From Aeromonas hydrophila subsp. hydrophila ATCC 7966 (lineage in GTDB: Bacteria; Pseudomonadota; Gammaproteobacteria; Enterobacterales; Aeromonadaceae), in NCBI RefSeq assembly GCF_000014805.1, contig NC_008570.1, forward strand, positions 3,787,001 to 3,851,000: 64,000 bases of DNA. Reading direction: 5' to 3'. Of this stretch, positions 21,592-30,677 are shown piece after piece. The notes beneath the pieces are model-generated. The model worked only from the letters and a program-made list of their open reading frames with translations, had not been told where the DNA came from and ran no database searches. How positions within the stretch are numbered: the stretch's first letter is position 1; each line of letters starts with the position of its first letter. The position numbers and the translations under genes were made by a program.

Positions 21592-21989
21592 ATGCCCTCC
21601 CGCGGCCAGCCGCTGCATGGTGATACTCAAACAACAACAATCGGTTCATATTTTCACCAATCGCATATGGAGTTATATAAGCCGAACCCCGCCGCGGTTC
21701 AATCTGCCCAGCCCGCTTTCCCCTCCTCTTGCGCCAAAAGATGACGGTGAGGCGGGAACCCAGACGGGTTATTCGTTATGGATCAACCGATTATTCCTGA
21801 ATATCGATGGCGGGTTCGTTTATACATTTTTGGCACGGCAATATGCCGATGTTATGTCTTATTGAAAGGAGGCTGCCAATATGGTTTGCCATTTGACGCT
21901 CGCCTTCGCGCCACCATCCGGCTGGTTTAACATATCTTGCTGATTATGTTATTTTATTTGCCACTTATAGCGGCAACCAAGAGCAGACC
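21592..21989. other. Intergenic region between the DUF3135 gene and mog
   Basis: About 400 bp, AT-rich near mog, with no gene I can support. Presumably holds divergent promoters; no regulatory site could be named. Confidence 0.4.
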
Positions 21990-22520
21990 ATGAGCAAGGC
22001 AAGAATCGGTATCGTCACCGTCAGCGATCGCGCCAGTGTAGGCATCTATGAAGACCTGTCCGGCAAGGCCATCATCGACACGCTGAACGCATATTTGACC
22101 TCGGCGTGGGAGCCCGTCTATCAGGTGATCCCCGATGAACAGGAGCAGATCGAAGCGACCCTGATCCGGCTGGCGGACCAGGAGCAGTGCAGCCTCATCG
22201 TCACCACCGGCGGCACCGGGCCGGCCAAGCGGGACGTCACCCCGGAGGCCACTGAAGCCGTGTGCGATCGCATGATGCCGGGCTTTGGCGAGCTGATGCG
22301 GGCCGAATCCCTCAAGTTCGTGCCGACCGCCATCCTGTCGCGCCAGACCGCCGGCCTGCGCGGCAGCTCGCTCATCGTCAACCTGCCGGGCAAACCCAAG
22401 TCGATCCGCGAGTGCCTGGATGCGGTCTTCCCCGCCATCCCCTACTGCATCGACCTGATGGAAGGCCCCTATCTCGAGTGCGACGAGACCGTCATCAAGC
22501 CGTTTCGTCCGAAGAAATAA
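21990..22520 (+). CDS. mog: Molybdopterin adenylyltransferase
   Basis: 176 aa of the MoaB/Mog fold. It adenylylates molybdopterin before molybdenum insertion, which the molybdoenzyme NasA at 54 kb would require. TTGGTGPAKRDVTPEAT is the family signature and GLRGSSLIVNLPGKPKS the second one. E. coli Mog is 195 aa. Single gene with its own terminator. Confidence 0.92.
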   Translation: MSKARIGIVTVSDRASVGIYEDLSGKAIIDTLNAYLTSAWEPVYQVIPDEQEQIEATLIRLADQEQCSLIVTTGGTGPAKRDVTPEATEAVCDRMMPGFGELMRAESLKFVPTAILSRQTAGLRGSSLIVNLPGKPKSIRECLDAVFPAIPYCIDLMEGPYLECDETVIKPFRPKK

Positions 22521-22525
22521 AAGCT

Positions 22526-22550
22526 GGGCGGGGATTTGCCCCGCCCTTTG
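22526..22550 (+). terminator. Rho-independent terminator of mog
   Basis: GGGCGGGG / CCCCGCCC stem followed by TTTGCTTATTT, 6 bp after the mog stop. Confidence 0.8.
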
Positions 22551-22551
22551 C

Positions 22552-22965
22552 TTATTTGCGACCGTATACCTTGACCCCAGCCTTGCTCCCTTCCGAATTG
22601 CCGTACACCTCGATCCGCTTGATGCAGAGCCGGCTGCCGAGGGATTTCCACCCCGACTCCTGATCCTCTTTCAGATCCTTGTCAAAATAAAGGGTCTTGC
22701 TGCGATCGTTGCCATAAAACACCTTGACCCGCTCCAGGGTCAATTCCCGCCCAGCCTTGACCATGATCGATTTGGTCGGCCGGCAGGCGAGCATGGGAAT
22801 GATGGCGGGATGATCGCCGACCCCGAGCAGAATGGTCTTGCCCAGCCGAAATTCATCATCGGCCATAGCCGGGGCGGCCAGCGCCCACAACAAGCTGGAT
22901 AACAGAACGCCCTGCAGGACACGCAGCCGCGCGGCGGCACAAGAAAAACCAGATAACAAAGACAT
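22552..22965 (-). CDS. Secreted DUF2541 (YaaI-like) protein
   Basis: 137 aa with a signal peptide cleaved after about residue 35 (WALAAPAMA-DDE). The mature part has a conserved pair of cysteines (MLACRPTKS and SRLCIKRIEVYG) and the beta-rich pattern of E. coli YaaI (DUF2541), a periplasmic protein of unknown function. The ATG at 22965 has GGGAGG upstream; the frame runs on to 23493 only as an artefact antisense to the intergenic region and the neighbouring gene. Confidence 0.72.
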   Translation of the reverse strand: MSLLSGFSCAAARLRVLQGVLLSSLLWALAAPAMADDEFRLGKTILLGVGDHPAIIPMLACRPTKSIMVKAGRELTLERVKVFYGNDRSKTLYFDKDLKEDQESGWKSLGSRLCIKRIEVYGNSEGSKAGVKVYGRK

Positions 22966-23054
22966 GATGCCTCCCGAAAAAAACGGGGGGCATATTAATT
23001 CATCAAGGCTAAACCCAGCCTGTACCGGCGCCCTGCCAGGCAGGGCACCGACAC

Positions 23055-24281
23055 TCAGGGCCAGCGTTTGAAGATGAGGGAGGTGTTGATGCCACCGAAG
23101 GCGAAGTTGTTGGACATCAGATACTCCACCGCCAGCGTGCGGCCGCTGCCCACCACGTGATCGAGCGGGGCGCAGGCCGGGTCCGGCTCGGTCAGGTTGA
23201 TGGTGGGGGCAAACCACCCCTCCTGCATCATCTCCAGCGCCAGCCAGGCCTCGATGGCACCGCAGGCCCCCAGGGTGTGGCCGAAGTAGCTCTTGAGCGA
23301 CGAGATGGGGGTACGGTCGCCGAAGATGGCGGCGGTGGCGTGGCTCTCGGCGATGTCGCCGCGCTCGGTGGCGGTGCCGTGAGCGCTGATGTAGCCGATG
23401 TCGGCGGCCGCGAGCCCGGCCTGGGCCAGAGCCATCTCCATGCAGAGCTGCATGGTCTCCTGCTGGGGCTGGGTCACGTGGGCCGCATCGCAATTGGTGG
23501 CAAAGCCCACCAGCTCGGCGAGGATGGTGGCGCCGCGCGCCTGCGCATGCTCCAGCTCCTCCAGCACCAGGGTGCCGGCCCCCTCGCCTATCACCAGCCC
23601 GTCCCGCTGCCGGTCAAACGGACGCGGTGCCAGCTCGGGGTTGTCGTTCATCTGGCTGGTGGCAAACAGGGTATCGAACACCACGGCCTCCGACGGGCAG
23701 AGCTCCTCCGCCCCGCCGGCCACCATCAGGGTCTGATAGCCGTGCTTGATCGCCTCATAGGCGTAGCCGATGCCCTGGCTGCCGGAGGTACAAGCGCTGG
23801 AGGTGGGGATGACCCGCCCGCGCAGGCCGAAGAACAGCCCGGTGTTGACCGCCGCCGTGTGCGGCATCATCTGCACATAGGTGGTGGCCGTGATGCTGGC
23901 GGTGCTCTTGTCGTTGAGCATGACCCCGAAGGCGCGGATAGGATCCGTGCTGCCAGTGGAGGAGCCGTAGGCGATGCCGGTACGCCCGTCGGTGAGCGCC
24001 GGGTTGTCCAGCAGCCCCGCCTGCGCCAGTGCCAGCTCGGTGGCGACGGTTGCCAGCTGGGACACCCGCCCCATGGCGCGGGTCTTCTTGCGCGGATAGT
24101 GGGCCGGCAGCGTGAAGTCCGGAATGGGGGCCGCCAGCCGGGTGTTGAGGCCGTCGTAGATGGCCCACTCCGGCATGTTCACCACGGCGTTGCGCCCCGC
24201 CTGCAGGCGAGCCCGCACGCTCGGCCAATCCTGCCCGAAGGCGGTCACCCCGGCCATGCCGGTCACCACGACCCGCTTCAT
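23055..24281 (-). CDS. Beta-ketoacyl-ACP synthase (FabF-like), aryl polyene cluster
   Basis: 408 aa, complete thiolase fold. The catalytic Cys164 lies in TSSACTSGSQGIG, and both histidines are present in HGTATERGDIAES and YFGHTLGACGA. It should extend the polyene by decarboxylative condensation with malonyl-ACP. Last gene of the APE operon; its ATG overlaps the ketoreductase stop (ATGA). Corresponds by position to the terminal ketosynthase of E. coli-type APE clusters. Confidence 0.9.
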   Translation of the reverse strand: MKRVVVTGMAGVTAFGQDWPSVRARLQAGRNAVVNMPEWAIYDGLNTRLAAPIPDFTLPAHYPRKKTRAMGRVSQLATVATELALAQAGLLDNPALTDGRTGIAYGSSTGSTDPIRAFGVMLNDKSTASITATTYVQMMPHTAAVNTGLFFGLRGRVIPTSSACTSGSQGIGYAYEAIKHGYQTLMVAGGAEELCPSEAVVFDTLFATSQMNDNPELAPRPFDRQRDGLVIGEGAGTLVLEELEHAQARGATILAELVGFATNCDAAHVTQPQQETMQLCMEMALAQAGLAAADIGYISAHGTATERGDIAESHATAAIFGDRTPISSLKSYFGHTLGACGAIEAWLALEMMQEGWFAPTINLTEPDPACAPLDHVVGSGRTLAVEYLMSNNFAFGGINTSLIFKRWP

Positions 24282-25003
24282 ACCATGCCTCCGTTGATGG
24301 AGATGACCTGGCGCGTGACATAGCCGGCGATGTCGGACATCAGGTAGGAGACCAACCCGGCCACCTCGTCGGCCTGCCCCATCCGCTTGAGCGGGATCAG
24401 CTTCATCGCCTCCGCCTTCACCTCTTCATCCACCATGCCGGTGTCGATGAGGCCGGGGGCCACGCAGTTGACCGTGATCTTGCGCTTGGCAAGCTCCAGC
24501 GCCAGCGCCTTGGTGGCGCCCATGATGCCCGCCTTGGCGGCGCTGTAGTTGACCTGGCCCCGGTTTCCCATCAGCCCGGACACCGAGGAGATGGTCACGA
24601 TGCGCCCGCCCCGGCGCAGGCCGATCATCGGCATGATGCAGGGCTTGAGCAGGTTGTAGAAGCCGTCCAGGTTGGTGTGCAGCACCCCGTCCCACTCCTC
24701 GTCGGTAAGGGCGGGGAAGGCGCCGTCACGGATGATGCCGGCGTTGCAGACTACGCCGTAATAGGCGCCGTGCTCGGCCATGTCGGACTCCAGCTGCACG
24801 CGGCAGCCCTGCCGATCGGCAATGTCGAACTGAAGCAGGCGCCCCTGCCCACCGGCCGCCTGCAGGCTGGCCAGAGTGGCTTCGGCCCCGGCTCGATCGC
24901 TGTGGTAGTGCACCACGATGGAAAAACCGTCGGCCGCCAGCTTGAGGGCGATGGCGCGGCCTATCCCCTTGCTGGCGCCCGTGACCAATACGCTAGAGAT
25001 CAT
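24278..25003 (-). CDS. 3-ketoacyl-ACP reductase (FabG-like), aryl polyene cluster
   Basis: 241 aa short-chain dehydrogenase. The NADP-binding TGASKGIG is at 7-14, NAG at 87-89, and the catalytic Ser140, Tyr153, Lys157 are all present (SSVSG, YSAAK). It reduces the beta-keto group after each condensation so that the dehydratases can form the conjugated double bond. Confidence 0.92.
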   Translation of the reverse strand: MISSVLVTGASKGIGRAIALKLAADGFSIVVHYHSDRAGAEATLASLQAAGGQGRLLQFDIADRQGCRVQLESDMAEHGAYYGVVCNAGIIRDGAFPALTDEEWDGVLHTNLDGFYNLLKPCIMPMIGLRRGGRIVTISSVSGLMGNRGQVNYSAAKAGIMGATKALALELAKRKITVNCVAPGLIDTGMVDEEVKAEAMKLIPLKRMGQADEVAGLVSYLMSDIAGYVTRQVISINGGMV

Positions 25004-25012
25004 GAAGCTTCC

Positions 25013-25474
25013 TCAGGCTAACAAATCGGACAATTCGCCGGGGCTCGGCTGGTAGGTGGAGAGTCGCGCCTGGGCGCACTCCTCCCCCGCCAGCAGGATC
25101 CGGCAATCAAAACTGGCCATGCCGCCGTCTTGCAACAGGCAGCAAGCCTCGATGGTGAGCAGGCTGCCGGCCGCAAAGGCGGGGCGCAGGCAGCGGTACT
25201 TGCGACTGCCGAGCAGCATGCCGATGCGCACCGGCTCGCCGCGCAGCCGCCCCTGCATGCCGGCCCAGGCGGCGATGGTCTGCGCCATCAGCTCGATGCC
25301 GACCCAGCCGGGCAGGTTGCCCTCACTATCCAGCAGCAGGGCATGGCGGGCACCGATGCGGGTCTCGCAGCGCGCCTGCTGGGCATCCGCCGCGCAGAGC
25401 CGGTCCAGCAGCAGCATAGGGGCCTGATGGGGCAGCAGGGCCTCGATGGCGGGCAGTGAACTTGGCTCATTCAT
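25013..25474 (-). CDS. Beta-hydroxyacyl-ACP dehydratase-like protein, aryl polyene cluster
   Basis: 153 aa, single hotdog domain. LLPHQAPMLLLDRL resembles the FabZ/FabA start with the catalytic His, and GWVGIELMAQTIAAWAG the central helix. It is expected to dehydrate 3-hydroxyacyl-ACP during polyene growth, alone or with the other hotdog protein of the cluster. The start at 25474 overlaps the upstream ketosynthase by 8 bp and has GGGAG upstream. Confidence 0.82.
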   Translation of the reverse strand: MNEPSSLPAIEALLPHQAPMLLLDRLCAADAQQARCETRIGARHALLLDSEGNLPGWVGIELMAQTIAAWAGMQGRLRGEPVRIGMLLGSRKYRCLRPAFAAGSLLTIEACCLLQDGGMASFDCRILLAGEECAQARLSTYQPSPGELSDLLA

Positions 25475-26651
25475 GGTGAACGCTCCCAAACAGCAGGCTG
25501 ACATTGTTGCCACCGAAGGCAAAGGAGTTGGAGAGCACCCGGGGCGCCGCGAGCGGCACCACGCCGCTCACCAGCCGGATGGGCGCCAGCGCCGGATCCG
25601 CCGTCGTCACCCGCTGGGGAGGCAACGGCAGAGCGCGCTCCAGCAGCAGGCAGGCGAGCGCGGCTTCGATGGCCCCCGCCGCCCCCAGGGCATGACCGGT
25701 GAGCGGCTTGGTGGAGCTGCAGAGCACTTCGGCACCAAACAGCCGATGCACCGCCTGGCTCTCCATGGCGTCGTTGAGACGGGTGGCGGTGCCGTGCAGG
25801 TTGACGTAGCCCACCTGCGCCGGCGTCAGGCCCGCCTGGGCCAGCGCCATCTGCATCGCCGCTTCAGCGCCGATACCGTCTGGATGGGGCGCCGAGATGT
25901 GCCAGGCATCGGACGATTCCCCCGCCCCCAGCAGCGCCAGCGGCGCAGGCGTGCGGCTCAGCACAAACAGCGCCGCCCCCTCGCCGATGTTGATCCCCTG
26001 GCGCGCCTCATCAAACGGCTGGCAGCGCGCACAGCTGAGGGACTCCAGGCTGTCAAAACCGTTGATTGTGAGCCCGCACAGGCTGTCGGCGCCGCCCACC
26101 AGCACGGCGTCCACCAGCCCGGCCGCCAGCAGCCGCTGGCCGCTGATGAAGGCGCGCGCGCTGGAGGAGCAGGCGGTGGAGATAGTCCAGGCCGGCCCGG
26201 TCAGGCCGAGGTGGCGGGCCAGAAATTCGGACGGCGAGCCCAGCTCCTGCTGGCGATAGTCAAAGGCGGGCGGCACGGCCTCCCCGCGCCGGGCGGCGGC
26301 CACCGCCAGCTCGGCCTCACCGATCCCGGCGGTACTGGTGCCAAGCACCAGCCCCACCCGCGCAGGGCCATGGGCCGCCAGCGTCTCGTCGAGGGCGGGC
26401 CGCACCTGGGCCAGCGCCGCCAGCAGCAGCTGGTTGTTGCGCGAGGCGTAGGGGGCCAGCGCCGCCGGTATGGCCGGCAACTCCCCCTCCACTCGCCCCA
26501 CCGGGGTCTGGCGGCCATCCAGCAGCGGCGCCCGGTGGCGATCCAGCGGGCTCACGCCCGACTGCTGCCAGGCCAGCAGCGTCTCGGCGCTGGCATCGCG
26601 CCCCGTCCCCAATGCCGAGACGAGGCCATAGGCGGCGATATAACAGCTCAT
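25467..26651 (-). CDS. Beta-ketoacyl-ACP synthase, aryl polyene cluster
   Basis: 394 aa. Active-site Cys161 in TISTACSSSARAF, with HGTATRLNDAMES and KPLTGHALGAAGA supplying the His pair, so catalytically complete. In studied APE systems one ketosynthase pairs with a short chain-length-factor-like partner; the 237-aa protein at 37.5 kb is the candidate partner. ATG overlaps the preceding lipoprotein stop (ATGA); the frame upstream of 26651 is not coding. Confidence 0.9.
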   Translation of the reverse strand: MSCYIAAYGLVSALGTGRDASAETLLAWQQSGVSPLDRHRAPLLDGRQTPVGRVEGELPAIPAALAPYASRNNQLLLAALAQVRPALDETLAAHGPARVGLVLGTSTAGIGEAELAVAAARRGEAVPPAFDYRQQELGSPSEFLARHLGLTGPAWTISTACSSSARAFISGQRLLAAGLVDAVLVGGADSLCGLTINGFDSLESLSCARCQPFDEARQGINIGEGAALFVLSRTPAPLALLGAGESSDAWHISAPHPDGIGAEAAMQMALAQAGLTPAQVGYVNLHGTATRLNDAMESQAVHRLFGAEVLCSSTKPLTGHALGAAGAIEAALACLLLERALPLPPQRVTTADPALAPIRLVSGVVPLAAPRVLSNSFAFGGNNVSLLFGSVHHE

Positions 26652-27205
26652 TGGCTCAGGGTCTCCAGTTGCAGGCGGTAGTGGAATACGTGCTGCTGCA
26701 GGCCGACCGGCTCGCGCACGCCGTCGACGTCTCGGTAGCGGATTTCGGTCACCAAAGTGCCGTCGGGGGCCCGCAGCCGGCGCAGCAGCCCTTCGTCGCG
26801 CAGCGTCCAGCCCGGTGGCAGCTGTGGCTGCCAGCTGGCGAGCGGCCAATAGCAGAGCATCACGTCCGCCAGCACCTGACTCACCGGCGGCATGCCGGTG
26901 GTGAGCAGCGGGCTGAGCTGGCGGGTGGAAATCCCTTGCTGGTCATAGCGCACCAGGAACAGCCGCACCCCGCTCGGGGTCAGCCCCACCAGGGTCAGCT
27001 GGCGGCCGTCAGCCTCCAGCACCGTCATCAGCTGGTGAGTGCTCTCCCCCACGCTGGCGGTCAGCAACTGCTGGCGGTAGAAGGGGGCGGCCAGCACGGG
27101 GGCCGGCAGCGTCATGACGGTCCCCTTGTCGAGATAGGCGGTGGGGGTCGGCTGGCTGCTGCAGCCTGCCAGCAAGAGGATGATAAAGGCGAACAGTGGT
27201 CTCAT
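26648..27205 (-). CDS. DUF3261-type outer-membrane lipoprotein, aryl polyene cluster
   Basis: 185 aa. Lipoprotein signal peptide with lipobox LLAGCSSQ (Cys at about 14), then a beta-rich domain. DUF3261 lipoproteins recur in APE clusters, where they are thought to help place the pigment in the outer membrane. Starts within the exporter stop (ATGA at 27202-27205). Confidence 0.82.
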   Translation of the reverse strand: MRPLFAFIILLLAGCSSQPTPTAYLDKGTVMTLPAPVLAAPFYRQQLLTASVGESTHQLMTVLEADGRQLTLVGLTPSGVRLFLVRYDQQGISTRQLSPLLTTGMPPVSQVLADVMLCYWPLASWQPQLPPGWTLRDEGLLRRLRAPDGTLVTEIRYRDVDGVREPVGLQQHVFHYRLQLETLSQ

Positions 27206-29562
27206 GGTTGCTCCTGCTCCCGGTGGTCGCGTACCGGCGGGGTGCATGCCGGCTTGTCCAATCCCTGTTTATCCAGTACCAGAGGCGACAACAGGAAGGC
27301 GGTAAAGATACCGCCGCTCAGCACCAGACCAAAGCCCGCGATGGCAGAGGTGTGGCTCAGCGCCAACAAACCGAACGAGAGCTGGGTGGTCAGGTTGGCC
27401 AGCAGGATGGCGAACATGGTCGAGCGCTGGCGCAAGGGATCCCCGCCGCTGTAGGCGAAGAACAGGCTGTAGTCGATGCCGATGCCGAAGATGAGGCTCA
27501 TGGCCAGCACCCCGAACAGGGTGAGCGGCTGGCCGCAGGCGGCCAGCAGGGCCAGCCCGGATCCCAGCGAAAACCCGCTGATCAGCAGGATCCGCCCCCC
27601 CTTGCGCCAGCCGAAGCGGGCCCACAGCAGCCCCCCCACCAGGGCGATCGCAACCAGCAGCAGTTCGGTGAGCTTGACCCGGTAGTGGGCGAACAGCTGG
27701 CTCCACTGATTGCGCGGGTCCTGCCAGAACACCCCCTCCTGCCCCGCGGCCAGGGCCGCCACGGCGGCCGCATCCGTCACGCCGTTGACCGGCAGCCAGA
27801 GCGCCACCCGGCCATCGGCCATGGTATGCCACAGCAGCCGGCTGCCCTCGCTGACCGGGCTGGCCAGCCACTGCTGCGGGGTCAGAGGGTGCCAGGGACG
27901 AGGCTCGGCCTTGACCGGCACCCCGGCCTGGTTGAGCCGCGTCACCACCTCCGGCAACAGGCCCGTGAGGGCGGTGTGATCCGCCTGCTGCCGCGCCAGC
28001 GAGGGCAGCCACTGGGCCAGTGACACGAAGCCCGTCAGCTGACCATTTGCCTTGGCCTCGGCCAGTTTGCGGCTCATGGCCTCGAGCCGTTGCAACGCCG
28101 TTTCACCATCGGCCGCCGTCACCAGGAAGCCGGTCATGCCCCCCTGCTGGCCGGTGAGGCGCTGGATCTGCCGCTCCTGGGCCTGCAGCTCGACGGGCAG
28201 CGGTTGCAGGCGGGCGATGTCGTCATCGACGGCCAGCCGGCTCAAGCCCGCGCCGATCAGGGTCAGCCAGAGCAGGGGCACGCCCCAGCGCAAGAGACGC
28301 CACTCGCGCCACCATCTGAGCCAGAGCGCCATCGGCACCAGCACGCGCGCCTCCCGCTGGGGCAACTCCCCGAGCCAGAGCGGGTACAGGCAGAGCACGG
28401 TGATGAACGACGCCGTCAGCCCCACCAGGGCGCACAGAGCCATCTGCTGCAGGCCGGGGAAGGGGGCGAGCCAGAGCAGGCCATAGCCGACCAGGGTGGC
28501 GAACAGCGCCATCGACAGGCTGGGCAGCAGGCGGGCACGGGTCTGGTGCGGGCTCTCCTGCCGGCCATGCAGGCGCCGTTCAGTCAGGAAGTGGATCCCG
28601 TAATCTATGATGCCGACCAGGCTGGAGCTGATCACCAGGGTGAACATGTGCACCTCGCCAAACCACAGCAGCACCGCCAATACCCCCCAGGCGAGGCCGA
28701 CGGCGATGGGCAGCAGGGAGATCCAGAGCGCCCGCAACGAGCGAAACGCCAGCCACATCAGCAGCAAGACCCCGACCGTGGAGCCGAGCCCTATGGTGGA
28801 GATATCCTGCTGGGCCAGCTCGCTGGCATGTTGACTGTAGAAGAGGGTGCCACGGCGCAACAGCTCCACGCCCGGAAACTCGGCCTTGAGACGCTGCTCC
28901 GCCTCGTTGAGCCGGTTCAGCAGCTCGCTGTTGCGGGCAAGATCGAAGGCCGACAGGTCCAGCTCGGCGCGCAGCAGGTACCACTGCCGCCCGGCCTCGT
29001 CCCGGCTGATCAGCCAGCCGTGGTCGAGGCGCAGGGGGCTGGCCATCTGTCCCTGCACCGCAGCCCGGGTCAGCAGCAGGGGATCGGCCTGCCACTCGGT
29101 GCGGGAGACGCCGCCAAAGGGGCTGTAGATCTGGCCGAGCACCCACTGGCTCCAGGCCTCTGGCCCTGCGGCCAACCGCGCCCGGCTGCCCTCGTCGAGG
29201 CGCTGCCAGCCATAGTCATAGATGAAGCCTTGCCAGGCGGAAGCCAGCTCCGGCTGGGCGGCACGTACCGCGCTGAGCTCGGGCAGGGCCTGCAGGTTGT
29301 TTGCCCACGCCTGCGCCGCGGCCAGCCCATCCTGCCCCGCCGGCAGGCTCAGCATCCAGACAAGCTGCCTGTCGACCTGGCGCAACAAGCCCTCACGCAG
29401 GGCGGGATCCAGCGCGGATCGCTCCTCGTGGGGCAGCAGATCCATCAGGCTGGTGTTGATGCGGCCGTGGGAGAGTTGCCAGCCGAGCAGCGCCAGCGCC
29501 AGCGCGCTGAGCAGCAGCCAGAGCCAGGAGAGCCAGCGCCAGGTGGTTTCAGCTTGCAGCAA
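27202..29562 (-). CDS. MMPL/RND-type exporter, aryl polyene cluster
   Basis: 786 aa, about 12 transmembrane segments in two repeats (first near 11-30 and 255-430, second near 430-450 and 640-770) separated by large periplasmic loops, as in MMPL lipid exporters. Repeat motifs IIDYGIHFLTE and FGIGIDYSLFFAY are the characteristic mid-membrane Asp-containing segments. It probably moves the APE-lipid across the inner membrane. The start appears to be TTG (29560-29562) with GGAGAG upstream; no in-frame ATG lies nearby. Confidence 0.87.
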   Translation of the reverse strand: MLQAETTWRWLSWLWLLLSALALALLGWQLSHGRINTSLMDLLPHEERSALDPALREGLLRQVDRQLVWMLSLPAGQDGLAAAQAWANNLQALPELSAVRAAQPELASAWQGFIYDYGWQRLDEGSRARLAAGPEAWSQWVLGQIYSPFGGVSRTEWQADPLLLTRAAVQGQMASPLRLDHGWLISRDEAGRQWYLLRAELDLSAFDLARNSELLNRLNEAEQRLKAEFPGVELLRRGTLFYSQHASELAQQDISTIGLGSTVGVLLLMWLAFRSLRALWISLLPIAVGLAWGVLAVLLWFGEVHMFTLVISSSLVGIIDYGIHFLTERRLHGRQESPHQTRARLLPSLSMALFATLVGYGLLWLAPFPGLQQMALCALVGLTASFITVLCLYPLWLGELPQREARVLVPMALWLRWWREWRLLRWGVPLLWLTLIGAGLSRLAVDDDIARLQPLPVELQAQERQIQRLTGQQGGMTGFLVTAADGETALQRLEAMSRKLAEAKANGQLTGFVSLAQWLPSLARQQADHTALTGLLPEVVTRLNQAGVPVKAEPRPWHPLTPQQWLASPVSEGSRLLWHTMADGRVALWLPVNGVTDAAAVAALAAGQEGVFWQDPRNQWSQLFAHYRVKLTELLLVAIALVGGLLWARFGWRKGGRILLISGFSLGSGLALLAACGQPLTLFGVLAMSLIFGIGIDYSLFFAYSGGDPLRQRSTMFAILLANLTTQLSFGLLALSHTSAIAGFGLVLSGGIFTAFLLSPLVLDKQGLDKPACTPPVRDHREQEQP

Positions 29563-29612
29563 GAGGGGCTCTCCTCGTCCCGGCGGGGGCGCCGCGCTGG
29601 CGCGTCATCGTG

Positions 29613-30227
29613 CTAGTGGGCAGCAAAGCGGGCCTGCTCCTCAGGGGTCAGCGGCAGGGCGCGATCCCGCCAGGCGGTGAAGCGGATGCGGGTGCTGTCA
29701 CCCTGCTTGTCGGCGATGAGCAGCTGATCCAGCTGCTCCTGCCCGCTCAGGGTGAGGCTGGCAAACACCTTGTCGAGCGGTGCCAGGGTCGGCACCAGCA
29801 CCAGCTGCCAGCCCGCCTCCGTACTGTGAAAATCGATGCTGAAGTAGCGACTCAGAGTCGCCTCGTCCGAGCCGAACAACGCCAGCAGCATCTGGCTGAA
29901 CTCCAGCAGCTGGGGGTTGTCGATGACGGTGGCGGGCTGGCCCGCCATCTGCTGCACCATGCGGGTGGGCGTCAGGACAAGGGTCAGCGGGAAGGGTTTC
30001 TGCTGCTGCCACCAGAGCCCCAGATCGCGCACCAGCAGTAGCTCGCCGGAGGCTTTGAGCGGCTGGCTCAACCCCGCCACCTGCTTCTCCTGCTCGAAAC
30101 TGGCCTGTTTGGCCTCGTTCAGGGCGAGCAGTTGCTGCACCTCGGCCCGACTCAGGGGCGCCGCCTGCAGCGGCCATGTCAGCAGCAGGAGCAGACCGGC
30201 CAGCAGCGGCCTTGTCAGCCGGCTCAT
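29613..30227 (-). CDS. LolA-like outer membrane lipoprotein carrier, aryl polyene cluster
   Basis: 204 aa. Signal peptide to about residue 22 (LLLLLTWPLQA-APLS), then a LolA-like fold with FEQEKQVAGLSQPLKASGELLL and a C-terminal TAWRDRALPLT. Likely a periplasmic shuttle for the lipid-linked polyene between exporter and outer membrane. ATG overlaps the thioesterase stop (ATGA); the longer frame to 30275 is rejected. Confidence 0.83.
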   Translation of the reverse strand: MSRLTRPLLAGLLLLLTWPLQAAPLSRAEVQQLLALNEAKQASFEQEKQVAGLSQPLKASGELLLVRDLGLWWQQQKPFPLTLVLTPTRMVQQMAGQPATVIDNPQLLEFSQMLLALFGSDEATLSRYFSIDFHSTEAGWQLVLVPTLAPLDKVFASLTLSGQEQLDQLLIADKQGDSTRIRFTAWRDRALPLTPEEQARFAAH

Positions 30228-30661
30228 TGGCTCACCCCCAGCTTGTCCAGCAGCACCTGGGGCGAAGCCAGGCACATCTCGCCGCTCGCCTTGCTCACCG
30301 CCACCTGAATGCTGTAACCCTTGCTGGTGCGGGTGCCGCTTGCGGCGTCGCTCAGCAGGTAGTCGATCTTCAGGCGGTTTTGGTACTCGGTCAGGGTGGC
30401 GCGCACCCGCACCCGCTGGCCAAAGCGCAGCGGCGCCAGGTACTTCATCCGGGTGTCGATGATGGGCCAGAGGTAGCCGGAGGCCTCCATCTGCGGGTAG
30501 TTGTAATCGATGAGATCGAGCAGGGCGCAGCGGGCCAGCTCGATGTAGCGAAAGTAGTGGCCGTGCCAGGCCACCGCCATCATGTCCACGTCGTGGAACG
30601 GGATGGTCACTTCGATCTCAGCACTGATCTGCCAGGGTTCATTCTGCATGGCTTGTCTCAT
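30224..30661 (-). CDS. Acyl-ACP/CoA thioesterase (4HBT family), aryl polyene cluster
   Basis: 145 aa hotdog thioesterase. FHDVDMMAVAWHGHYFRYIE is the 4-hydroxybenzoyl-CoA thioesterase signature, with the Asp nucleophile in the HDVD context. It may release the finished chain or remove stalled intermediates. The start is either 30661 or 30649; both follow the ammonia-lyase stop. Confidence 0.82.
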   Translation of the reverse strand: MRQAMQNEPWQISAEIEVTIPFHDVDMMAVAWHGHYFRYIELARCALLDLIDYNYPQMEASGYLWPIIDTRMKYLAPLRFGQRVRVRATLTEYQNRLKIDYLLSDAASGTRTSKGYSIQVAVSKASGEMCLASPQVLLDKLGVSQ

Positions 30662-30677
30662 CAATAGTGACCTTGTC

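Noticed and set aside
22552..23493. 313-codon reading of the DUF2541 gene
   Set aside because: The N-terminal 176 residues are an Arg/His-rich artefact overlapping the neighbouring ketosynthase; signal peptide and RBS support the start at 22965.
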